DNA from: Deltaproteobacteria bacterium
Lineage (GTDB): Bacteria; Myxococcota_A; UBA796; GCA-2862545
Length of the DNA: 43,337 nucleotides
Direction of reading: 5' to 3'
Assembly (NCBI GenBank): GCA_016938035.1
Contig: JAFGVK010000117.1
Coordinates: 1-43,337 of the forward strand
A model generated the notes under the pieces. That model saw nothing but the letters and a program-made list of their open reading frames with translations. It did no database searches and was not told where the DNA came from. A program made the translations under genes and the position numbers. Below are positions 16,488-24,457 of this stretch, piece after piece (the stretch's first letter is position 1; each line of letters opens with the position of its first letter).

Positions 16488-18545
16488 CTACACCGCGTCA
16501 AACCGGTCGAACTCCATCGTAAACTGCCCCCGCCCCGCGGTCTTGGAGCGCAGATCGGTGGTGTAGCCGATGAGCGAGGTCAGGCCGCAGTCGGCTTTGA
16601 TGACGGTGACGCCGGCCTCAGAGTCGGTGCCCAGGATCGCCGCGCCCCGCGCCTGCAGGTCGCCGAGCACCGTGCCGGTGTTCTCGTCCGGCACCACCAC
16701 CTCCACCTTCATCACCGGCTGGAGCAGCTTGCCACCCGCCTTGGCGAGGGCCTCGCGCACCGCGGTGGCCCCCGCGATGCGGAGCGCCTGCGCGGTGGCC
16801 TGCCCACCGACCGTGTCCACCGCCACCACCGTGACCCGCACGTCCTGGAGCGGGGCGCCCTCCAGCGGGCCCCCGGAGGTCGCGTCGGTCGCGCCGGCGC
16901 GCACCGCCTCGCGCATCGCGTCGGTCACCTCCACCCCCTCGGGGGTCCAGACCGGCTCGCTGACGACCTCCTCGCCCGCGCCGCGCTCCAGGGGCTCCAC
17001 CTGCACCTGGACCCTCGCCCGGAGGGGGATCTGCTGGTTGCCGAGCTCCAGGACGCGGTCCACACCGCCCTCGTGGACCACGGTGTTGGTGATGGACTCC
17101 TTGTGCATGACCCTGGGCTTGCCCACCCGCAGGCCGAGGGAGAACTCGCGCTTCATCCGCTCGAAGGTGATCTGCAGGTGCAGCTCCCCCATGCCCTTGA
17201 TGATGCGCTGGCCGGTCTCCTCGTCCTCCTCGAAGCGCAGCGAGGGGTCCTCCTCGGTCACCTTGCGCATCGCCTCCACGAGCTTCTCCTCGTCCTTGGC
17301 GGACTCCGGCTCGATCGCGAGGCCTAGCACCGGCTCTCGGGCGTCGATACGCTCGAGCAGCACCAGGTTCTCCGGGTCGCAGAGGGTGTCGCCTGTGGTG
17401 GCGTGGCGCAGGCCGGCGAGCAGGACGATCTGTCCCGCCACCGCCTGGTTGATCTTGTTCTTCTTGCCGCCAGACACCTCGAAGACCCGCGCGACCCGCT
17501 CGACCTTGTCCTGCCCGGCGAGGGCGATCTGCTGGCCCGAGTCGAGCACCCCGCGGTAGATCCGCGCGAAGACGTGGCGCCGCCCGTCGAAGAGCTGCAC
17601 CTTGAACGCCAGGGCGACCAGCGGGCCGTCCTGCTCCATCTCCACCAGCACCTCCTCACCCGCGAGGTTGTGGCCGATGGCGCTGGGGCGCTCACCAGGG
17701 GCGGGGAGCAGCTGCAGCACCGCGTCGAGCACCGGCTGGACCCCCCAGTTGCGCAGGGCGCTGCCGCCAAAGGCAGGGCGGATGATGCCCAGGAGGGTCA
17801 GGCGGCGCAGCACCGACCAGACCATCTCCTTCGCTACAGGCTCCTCCATCAGCACCAGATCGCCGAGCTCCTCGTCGTGGTCGCCCAGGCCCATCAGCAG
17901 GGTCTCGCGGTGCTCGTCGATGATCTCCTGCTCGGCGGGGGTGGGGGCTCGCCGGGTGACGATCTCACCCTTCTCACCAGAGAATTCCCACACGTCCTCC
18001 TCGATCAGGTGCAACACCACCTGCTCATCCACCAGGGGGACGCAGACCGGGAGGGCGGTCTCGCCCAGGCGGTCCTTGATAGAGCGCAGGGCGCGGTCGA
18101 AGTCGGCGCCCGGTCGATCCATCTTGTTGATGAAGACCATGCGCGGCACGTCGAAGCGGTTGGCCTGTCGCCACACCGTCTCGGTCTGGGGCTCCACCCC
18201 GCGCACCCCGTCCATCACGATGACCGCCCCGTCGAGGACGCGCATCGAGCGCTCCACCTCGATGGTGAAATCCACGTGGCCCGGGGTGTCGACGATCTGG
18301 ATCAGGTGGTCCCGCCACGGGCACTGGGTGACCGCGGTGGTGATGGTGATCCCGTGCTCCTGCTCCTCGGGCATCCAGTCGGTCTCGGTGTTTCCGTGAT
18401 GGACCTCGCCGATCTTGTGGGACGCGCCCGTGTAGAAGAGCACCCGCTCGGTGAGGGTGGTCTTTCCCGCGTCCACATGGGCCGCAATTCCGATGTTGCG
18501 CACCCGCGTCAGATCTATCGCGGGTTGCTCCTTTGACTTGGCCAA
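16488..18545 (-). CDS. Elongation factor G (paralogue outside the ribosomal cluster)
   Basis: The 685-residue protein has all five EF-G domains. The GTPase shows '[19 protein letters not shown]' (P-loop), '[11 protein letters not shown]' (switch I), 'DTPGHVDF' (switch II) and '[14 protein letters not shown]' (NKxD). Domain II follows, then '[11 protein letters not shown]' of domain III, domain IV with '[18 protein letters not shown]', and the domain V end '[14 protein letters not shown]'. It hydrolyses GTP to move or split ribosomes. It is not beside rpsL, rpsG or tuf and has several non-consensus positions (for example '[17 protein letters not shown]'), so it may be a second EF-G (EF-G2-like) and not the main translocase. 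The start is a TTG at 18545 with GGAGGT seven bases before it. Confidence 0.9.
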   Translation of the reverse strand: MAKSKEQPAIDLTRVRNIGIAAHVDAGKTTLTERVLFYTGASHKIGEVHHGNTETDWMPEEQEHGITITTAVTQCPWRDHLIQIVDTPGHVDFTIEVERSMRVLDGAVIVMDGVRGVEPQTETVWRQANRFDVPRMVFINKMDRPGADFDRALRSIKDRLGETALPVCVPLVDEQVVLHLIEEDVWEFSGEKGEIVTRRAPTPAEQEIIDEHRETLLMGLGDHDEELGDLVLMEEPVAKEMVWSVLRRLTLLGIIRPAFGGSALRNWGVQPVLDAVLQLLPAPGERPSAIGHNLAGEEVLVEMEQDGPLVALAFKVQLFDGRRHVFARIYRGVLDSGQQIALAGQDKVERVARVFEVSGGKKNKINQAVAGQIVLLAGLRHATTGDTLCDPENLVLLERIDAREPVLGLAIEPESAKDEEKLVEAMRKVTEEDPSLRFEEDEETGQRIIKGMGELHLQITFERMKREFSLGLRVGKPRVMHKESITNTVVHEGGVDRVLELGNQQIPLRARVQVQVEPLERGAGEEVVSEPVWTPEGVEVTDAMREAVRAGATDATSGGPLEGAPLQDVRVTVVAVDTVGGQATAQALRIAGATAVREALAKAGGKLLQPVMKVEVVVPDENTGTVLGDLQARGAAILGTDSEAGVTVIKADCGLTSLIGYTTDLRSKTAGRGQFTMEFDRFDAV

Positions 18546-18568
18546 TCGCCACCTCCGGCATGCCGCCG

Positions 18569-18597
18569 CAGATAACCGCGGCTAAGGTGCTTGTCAG
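18569..18597 (-). promoter_or_regulatory. Possible σ70-type promoter for the EF-G gene
   Basis: On the minus strand CTGACA (18597-18592) is followed, 17 bases later, by TATCTG (18574-18569). The -35 box fits well (five of six); the -10 box is poor (three of six). It would give a leader of under 20 bases before the TTG start. The 55-base divergent space with the sulfatase-like gene forces both promoters to overlap. Confidence 0.3.
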
Positions 18598-18600
18598 CAC

Positions 18601-20658
18601 GTGCCCCCCAACCCCGAGCGACCCTTGCCCCGCCTCACCCTCCCCGCACTACTCGCAGCCCTCTCGCTAGGGGGCTGCTCGCAGCGGCCCGAGCCGGTCT
18701 CCGTGCTGCTGGTGACCCTCGACACCACCAGGGCGGATCACCTGGGCTGCTACGGCTACGTCCTCGCCGACACCCCCACCGAGGACCGGCTGGCGGCGGA
18801 GGGCACCCGCTACGCGCGGGCATACGCCACCTCCCCCCTCACCATCCCCTCCCACTCCTCGGTGATGACCGGGCGCTACCCTCCCTCGCACGGGGTGCGC
18901 GACAACGGCGACTTCATCCTCAGCGACGACGCGGTCACCCTCGCGGAGCGGTTCCGGGACGCGGGCTACGACACCGCCGCGGTAACGTCCGCCTTCCCCA
19001 CCAGGGCCCGCTGGGGATTTGGCCAGGGCTTCCGCACCTACCACGACCCGCTGGATCGCCTCCCCACCCAGCTCGACTGGAAGGATCAGCGGACCGCGAC
19101 CGAGGTGGTGGACGACGCGCTGGGAGTGCTGGACCAGCTCCGGGGGCCCTCCTTCGTGTGGGTCCACTTCTTCGACGCCCACTGGCCCTACGAGCCGCCG
19201 GAGCCATACCTGTCGGCCCACCCGCGCGCGCCCTACGACGGGGAGATCGCCTACGCCTCGCACGAGCTGGGGCGGCTGGTCGAGGCGTGGGACCGGCGCT
19301 TCCCACGCTCGGTGATCGCGGTGACCGGCGACCACGGCGAGGGGCTGGGGGACGGGGGCGAGCAGACCCACGGCTTCCTCCTCCACGACGGCACCCTGCA
19401 CGTCCCCCTCATCCTCCGCGGTGAGGGCGTCGCCGCCGGGCAGGTAGAGCACCGCCCCGTCAGCCACGTCGACATCGCGCCCACCCTCCTCCACCTGGCG
19501 GGGCTGCCCCTGGACGACGAGCTGCAGGGGCACGACCTGCGGCAGGGGGGCAGCGAACGCCCCTACTCCGAGGCCCTCACCGGGCAGTACAACCTGGGCC
19601 TGGCCCCGCTCTTCGCCTACACCGAGGAGGCGGGGCGCTACACCGAGGGGGGCTGGGGGGCGTGGTACCAGGCGGAGGGCGACGCGGTGCTCACGGTGCC
19701 CGAGGGCGGGCGGGACACCCTCGCCGAGGCGGCGCAGCTCGCGGCGATCCGGGCCACCCTCGACGAGGTGCTCGCCCCTAGCGCGGCGCTCGACGGGGAC
19801 GCGATGGAGCTGCTCCAGGCCCTCGGCTACGTGGGCGGCGACTCCCAGGCAGAGGCGGGGGAGATCGATCCCCGCGACGTCATCGACCTGATCCCCCTCA
19901 CCTGGCGCGCCCGGCAGGCGATCGGGCAGCGCCGCTTCTCCGAGGCGTCCCAGCTCATCTTCCGGCTGGAGGAGCGGATGTCCGGGGCCTACGGGGTGGA
20001 CAGCCTCAAGGCGCAGCTCCTCAAGGCCCAGAACCAGTCGAGCGCCGCGCTGGAGGCCTACACCGACCTCTACCTGCGCGCGCCCAGCAGCACCCTGGCG
20101 CTCCAGCTCGCCGAGCTGGAGGCCTCGCACCACAACTGGCTCGCCGCGGAGGGCTGGTACTCGGCCGCGCTGGAGCACCAACCCGAGAGCCCCGAGGCGA
20201 TGGCCGGGCTGGTCCAGGCGGTGCGGGAGGAGGGCGACCTGAACCTCGCCCGGGAGCTCGCCACCGAGTTCCTCTACAAGGTGCCCGACCACGCCGAGAT
20301 CTCAGTGATGCAAGCGGAGCTGTACCTCCTCGACGGGCGCGCCGACCTGGCCTGGGGCGAGGCCGCGGTGGCCCTCGATCGCATGCCGCGGCATCCGCGC
20401 TCGTGGACCGTCGCCGCTCAGGCCGCGTGGGAGCTGGGCGAGGCGGACTACGCCATCTCGCTGCTGGAGGAGGCGCTGCGGATGGACCTGACGAACCTGT
20501 CGGTGCGCCTGCGCCTGGCGGAGTGCTACCTGGAGGTCGGGCGCAACGCAGAGGCGACGCGGACCCTGGCCCCCGCCGCGCGGCTCTTCCCCGACGACCC
20601 GCTGATCCAGGAGCGCTACGCCGCGGCGCGCGCGGCCCTGGGGGTGGCGGCGCCCTAG
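18601..20658 (+). CDS. Sulfatase-fold lipoprotein with C-terminal TPRs
   Basis: The 685-residue product starts with a lipoprotein signal ('LPALLAALSLGGC', lipobox LGGC). The alkaline-phosphatase/sulfatase domain spans about residues 33-420: metal ligands in 'LDTTRADHLGCYGY', 'VTGDHGEGLGDGG' and 'HGFLLHDGTLHVPLIL'. Where sulfatases have C/S-x-P-S-R for formylglycine, this one reads 'TSPLTIPSHSSVMTG', so a Thr takes the nucleophile place. The enzyme may therefore be a phospho- or phosphonate hydrolase or phosphotransferase instead of a sulfatase. Residues about 430-685 are helical TPR-like repeats ('ASQLIFRLEERM', 'LAAEGWYSAALEHQPESPEA', 'ADYAISLLEEALRMD') for protein contact. The start is a GTG divergent from the EF-G gene. 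Similar sulfatase-TPR proteins occur in myxobacteria and acidobacteria. Confidence 0.85.
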   Translation: MPPNPERPLPRLTLPALLAALSLGGCSQRPEPVSVLLVTLDTTRADHLGCYGYVLADTPTEDRLAAEGTRYARAYATSPLTIPSHSSVMTGRYPPSHGVRDNGDFILSDDAVTLAERFRDAGYDTAAVTSAFPTRARWGFGQGFRTYHDPLDRLPTQLDWKDQRTATEVVDDALGVLDQLRGPSFVWVHFFDAHWPYEPPEPYLSAHPRAPYDGEIAYASHELGRLVEAWDRRFPRSVIAVTGDHGEGLGDGGEQTHGFLLHDGTLHVPLILRGEGVAAGQVEHRPVSHVDIAPTLLHLAGLPLDDELQGHDLRQGGSERPYSEALTGQYNLGLAPLFAYTEEAGRYTEGGWGAWYQAEGDAVLTVPEGGRDTLAEAAQLAAIRATLDEVLAPSAALDGDAMELLQALGYVGGDSQAEAGEIDPRDVIDLIPLTWRARQAIGQRRFSEASQLIFRLEERMSGAYGVDSLKAQLLKAQNQSSAALEAYTDLYLRAPSSTLALQLAELEASHHNWLAAEGWYSAALEHQPESPEAMAGLVQAVREEGDLNLARELATEFLYKVPDHAEISVMQAELYLLDGRADLAWGEAAVALDRMPRHPRSWTVAAQAAWELGEADYAISLLEEALRMDLTNLSVRLRLAECYLEVGRNAEATRTLAPAARLFPDDPLIQERYAAARAALGVAAP

Positions 20659-20702
20659 CGGGAGGGCTGTGGAGGCAGGTCCGGACGGGCGGCGCACCAC
20701 GG

Positions 20703-20830
20703 GCAGGCAGGATCGCGGTGCCTAGCGGAGTTCAAGAAGATTATCGGCATTCGCCCAATACGGATCGGCCAACGCCGCGATCGATGGGGCGCCGCACTCG
20801 CCGCTGGCGCTCAGGGCCGGAGGTCCTGTC
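20703..20830 (-). repeat. 128-bp repeat, copy B, inverted relative to copy A
   Basis: This matches the reverse complement of 12273-12400 at about 90% by eye and ends at the same GACAGGAC tip. No transposase follows its inner side; the match fades about 45 bases after the sulfatase-like stop codon. It may be a solo insertion-sequence end or a small non-autonomous derivative. With copy A it flanks an 8.3-kb segment as an inverted pair. Confidence 0.75.
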
Positions 20831-20915
20831 AGCGGGCGGGGCCGACGCACCGCGCTGGGCCGCACCGCGCCGCTGGGCGTCGCGCTAGGCTAGGCGGACC
20901 CATCGAGCGCCCGGA

Positions 20916-22271
20916 TCAGAGGACGCGGCGGGATCGGATAGTCTCCGGTGACCCCTCTGGATCCGCGATGAGCACCACCGAGAGCGCGAAGATCAGGTGA
21001 AACACCGGATACTCGAAGGACTCCAGGAACATCCCCTGCGAGATGGCAGCCACCAGGCCGGCCATAAAGGCGAGGATCAGGGTCTTCTCCCACTCTGGTC
21101 GATCTTCCCTCATCGCTCGCCACAGGTTGCGCAAATGACCAAGCACCAGGTAGCCCAGCGCCCCCAGCCCCAGGATGCCCTGCTCCGCGAGGGTGAGGCC
21201 GAACTGGTTGTGCGCGGTCTTTGTTCCGCCTAGGACGTAGAGGGTGGAGGGCTCTGAGAGGGCGTACTGCTCCAGAAAATGACCCACCCCAATGCCGATG
21301 AGCGGTTTGTCCAGGAAAGACTGGAGCGCCACCTGCAGCACCGTGACGCGAAAGGAGAAGGAGAAATCGCTCTCGAAGGCCTCGGACTCCCCGAGCACAG
21401 AGAACCGCTCCTCGAGCAGGGTGGTCGTGAGGACGACCCACAGCATGACCCCAGCCCCCACCAGCGCACCGAGCCCCAGGACCATGGGACGCTTTCTGAG
21501 CAGGTACACCAGCACCGGGAAGGTGAGCCCCACCGAGACCAGACCACCGCGAGAACCGGTCTGGGCGACGGCGAGCGGCACGGTGGCCAGCAGGGCGAAG
21601 ATGAACACCCTGCTGACGATCGGGCCGCCGGTGAGGAAGGTCCCAATGAAGATCGGGAGCATCACCACCATCACCGCGGCCCACCGGTTGGCGTTGACGA
21701 AGGTCCCCAGGGACCGGTCGCCAGCGTAGTTGCCAGCCAACAGCGACCACATCACGACCCCGACGAAGAACACGCCCATCAGCCACAGCGAGGCGCGGAC
21801 GTGCTCCTTGCGCACAGAGCTGAAGGTGAGCTGGCCCATGGTCGCCACGAGCAGGAAGGACACCACCGCGAACGAGGTCTGGTCACCGACGCCGTTGAAC
21901 ACCAGCGAGAGCACCATGGCGAGGAACACGGCGAGGTACCCAGACGAGACGGGGCTCCAGTACAGGATCGGCTTGTGGCTCACGAGGCGCCTCACCAGCC
22001 AACCGGCGATCCACAGCAGCACGAAGATCTTGGGCAGGGTGACGGGGATGATCCCGATAGAGATGCCCGTGGTGGAGCTGAACTCGAGCATCAACCCGGC
22101 GTAGGTCAGGCCCGCCATCAGCCAGGGGCGAGACATGAACAGCCCAACGGCCACCACCAAGAAGAACACCGACCCCGCCGCGGCGGGGTGGACCAGGGTC
22201 AGCGCCCCAGCCATCACCGCCAGGACCGCCACCACCACCCAGAAGGCGGGCCCCATCGCCAGCTCTCTCAT
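20916..22271 (-). CDS. O-antigen ligase/polymerase-like membrane protein (Wzy/WaaL type), first of three
   Basis: The 451-residue protein has about eleven or twelve hydrophobic helices. In the middle there is the family's 'FVNANRWAAVMVVMLPIF' and 'QTGSRGGLVSVGL' segment and, after a large periplasmic loop (about residues 295-360), 'THLEE..'-like 'TAHNQFGLTLAEQGILGLG' (the conserved HN…EGGxxG-type motif). It should polymerise or ligate undecaprenyl-linked repeat units at the periplasmic face. It is the last gene of the operon. Its ATG overlaps the stop of the tyrosine-kinase gene (ATGA), so translation is coupled. Pairing with the Wzz-like kinase makes it the best candidate for the Wzy polymerase among the three. 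Confidence 0.88.
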   Translation of the reverse strand: MRELAMGPAFWVVVAVLAVMAGALTLVHPAAAGSVFFLVVAVGLFMSRPWLMAGLTYAGLMLEFSSTTGISIGIIPVTLPKIFVLLWIAGWLVRRLVSHKPILYWSPVSSGYLAVFLAMVLSLVFNGVGDQTSFAVVSFLLVATMGQLTFSSVRKEHVRASLWLMGVFFVGVVMWSLLAGNYAGDRSLGTFVNANRWAAVMVVMLPIFIGTFLTGGPIVSRVFIFALLATVPLAVAQTGSRGGLVSVGLTFPVLVYLLRKRPMVLGLGALVGAGVMLWVVLTTTLLEERFSVLGESEAFESDFSFSFRVTVLQVALQSFLDKPLIGIGVGHFLEQYALSEPSTLYVLGGTKTAHNQFGLTLAEQGILGLGALGYLVLGHLRNLWRAMREDRPEWEKTLILAFMAGLVAAISQGMFLESFEYPVFHLIFALSVVLIADPEGSPETIRSRRVL

Positions 22272-24457
22272 GGACGAGGGGCCTGTTCGTCGCTCTCGTC
22301 TGCAGACTGCTCCCCAGCGGCGATGGCCTTGGCGTCAGCCGCCTGTGTCCCGTATCCTGCGCCATAACCGTAGTAGTAGCCATATCCGTAGTAGCGGTAG
22401 CGCCCGGAGCGGTTGTTGATGTCCACTCCGTTGAGGACGATCCCCAGCAGGTTGGCGTCCACCTGCCACAGGCGCTGCACAGTCTGCTGCACGATGTGGC
22501 GCGAGGTCCTGCCAGCACGCACCACCATCACGATCCCATCGATCACCTTGCTCATGGCGATGGCGTCGGACACCGTGCCGGCTGGCGGGGTGTCGAAGAT
22601 GACGAGGTCATACAAGCCCGTCAGGTGCGCGACAAGCCCCTCAAACACCGCCCCAGAGAGCAGCTCGTTGGGGTTGGAGGGGTGGCGACCTGCCGGCAGC
22701 AGCGACAGGTTGGGGACCTCCGTCGGGTGGATGGGGAGGTCGGAGAAGTCTGCGCTGCGGAGCAGACTGGAGAGCCCTCGCCGGGGGCGCTCCCCGTTCA
22801 GCAGCGGCTTGTGGAGCCGCGAGTGGCGGAGGTCGGCGTCCACCAGCAGCACCCGCTTCCCAAGCTGCGCGTAGGCCACCCCCAGGCGGATGCTGGTGCC
22901 GGTCTTCCCCTCGGAGGCCAGCGCCGACGTGACGATCAAGCTCCGCCTCACCTCGCCGTTGTGGCTCATGTCCAGCACCGAGCGCAGGCTGCGCATCGCC
23001 TCGGCGATCGCCGAGTGCGGCTTCAGGAAGGTGTGGACGTCGGGCCGCTCCAGCTCCGTGGGCACCACCGGGACGATCCCGAGGAAGGTGGCCTTGAGGT
23101 GCTGCGTGACGTCGAGGGGGGTCGCGATCGAGTCGTCGAGGTACTGGCGGACGAACCCCAGCCCGTAGCCTCCGATGATCCCGAAGATCGTCGCGAGCAC
23201 GAGGTTCATGGGAATGTTCGGTTTGATAGGCCTCTTTGGGACAGTAGCGGCGTCCACGAGGCGGACGTTGGCGAGCTGCGTCCTAGAGGACAGCTCCATC
23301 TCGTCATTGCGCTGGTTGAGCGCGTCGAGCAGGTTCTCGGTGCGCTTCAGGTTGGCGGCGATCGCCTCGTACTTGGCCCTTCGGCGCTGCTTGTCGAGGG
23401 AGAGCCCCTTCACCGCCTCCTGCTGGTTGGCCAGGTTCTGCTCGCGCCGCGTCAGGACCTCCAGCCGCTTGCTCTCGGCGGTCACCCGCCGATCGACCTC
23501 TGCCCGGATCTCTGCTTCGATGCCCTTGAGTCGCGCCTCGGAGCGCTGAAACTCCGGGTGCGCGGGCCCGTACTCGGAGGCCACCGAGGCGTGCTGGGTG
23601 GTGACTCTGGCGAACTCATCCGCGAGGACGTCGAGCACGTCGTTCTTCATGATCTTGGCCAGATCGACGTACTGCCCCTTCTGTTGCAGGGAGCGCCAGG
23701 ACTCCAGCGTGCTCTCGAGGATCACGATCTCGGTGACCAGCTCTGCGTGCGCGCGGTTGAGGCTCGCACTCTGAGCGTTCATCGCGGTGAGGGCCTCCTC
23801 CACGTCCACCAGATCGTTGTCGCTCTTGAACTCCAGCAGCGCCCTGTTGGAGGCGTCCAGCGCCTCCTCGTGCGAGCGGATCTCGGTCTTGAGCCACTCG
23901 CGGGCCTGCCGCGCCGAGGCCTGGCGGGCGTCGAGGTCGGACTCCTCGTAGACCTGGGTGAAGATGTTCGCGATAACCGCGGCCTTCTCTGGATCGGTGT
24001 GGTTGACGTACACGTCCATCAGCTGGGTGCTCGCCTGCGGCACCACAGAGATGATGCCGGCCAGCGCGGCGACCCCGCTCTCCGCCGACAGGTCGTCGTA
24101 CCCAGGGCCGAGGGCCTGGTAGCGATCCACCACCTTCTGCCGGATCATGCGTGAGCGCATGATCTGCACGTGGGTGGCGTAGTAGATCTCTACCTCGTGG
24201 CGTCCGCGCAGCTCGCTCTGGCCGATCTGTTTGACCCGAAACTCCTGTCCTGCATCGGGGAGGATCTGGATCACCGCGTGGGCCCGATAGACCTTGTCCA
24301 TCATCAGGCTCCCCACCAACGTCACGACCAGGCTGATCCCCAGGAAGATGACCGCCACCCACACCTGCTCAGCCAGCACCGCGAGGATGTCGTTGGGACT
24401 CCACGACGCGGTGGGCTGCTCCCTGCCTGGCGCTGACTTCTGCTGATCCTGACTCAA
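22268..24457 (-). CDS. Polysaccharide co-polymerase/bacterial tyrosine kinase (Wzz-BY-kinase)
   Basis: The 729-residue fusion has a Wzz domain flanked by two membrane helices (about 32-52 and 416-436) around a long coiled-coil periplasmic part (about 150-410), then a cytoplasmic BY-kinase. The kinase shows Walker A 'ALASEGKTGTS' (about 512-520), Walker A' 'VLLVDADLRHS' (about 538) and Walker B 'DLVIFDTPPAG' (about 621). A tyrosine-rich tail 'YRYYGYGYYYGYGAGYG' (about 686-704) is the autophosphorylation cluster. It should set polymer length and gate Wzy-dependent synthesis through cycles of phosphorylation. The translated frame extends past the true start; a TTG at 24457 in 'TTGA' with the upstream stop has GGAGG four bases before it. 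No separate phosphatase gene is visible in the window. Confidence 0.93.
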   Translation of the reverse strand: MSQDQQKSAPGREQPTASWSPNDILAVLAEQVWVAVIFLGISLVVTLVGSLMMDKVYRAHAVIQILPDAGQEFRVKQIGQSELRGRHEVEIYYATHVQIMRSRMIRQKVVDRYQALGPGYDDLSAESGVAALAGIISVVPQASTQLMDVYVNHTDPEKAAVIANIFTQVYEESDLDARQASARQAREWLKTEIRSHEEALDASNRALLEFKSDNDLVDVEEALTAMNAQSASLNRAHAELVTEIVILESTLESWRSLQQKGQYVDLAKIMKNDVLDVLADEFARVTTQHASVASEYGPAHPEFQRSEARLKGIEAEIRAEVDRRVTAESKRLEVLTRREQNLANQQEAVKGLSLDKQRRRAKYEAIAANLKRTENLLDALNQRNDEMELSSRTQLANVRLVDAATVPKRPIKPNIPMNLVLATIFGIIGGYGLGFVRQYLDDSIATPLDVTQHLKATFLGIVPVVPTELERPDVHTFLKPHSAIAEAMRSLRSVLDMSHNGEVRRSLIVTSALASEGKTGTSIRLGVAYAQLGKRVLLVDADLRHSRLHKPLLNGERPRRGLSSLLRSADFSDLPIHPTEVPNLSLLPAGRHPSNPNELLSGAVFEGLVAHLTGLYDLVIFDTPPAGTVSDAIAMSKVIDGIVMVVRAGRTSRHIVQQTVQRLWQVDANLLGIVLNGVDINNRSGRYRYYGYGYYYGYGAGYGTQAADAKAIAAGEQSADESDEQAPRP

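Noticed and set aside
22496..24154. 552-codon plus-strand frame opposite the BY-kinase
   Set aside because: Antisense shadow of a gene with clear Walker motifs; it has no ribosome site.
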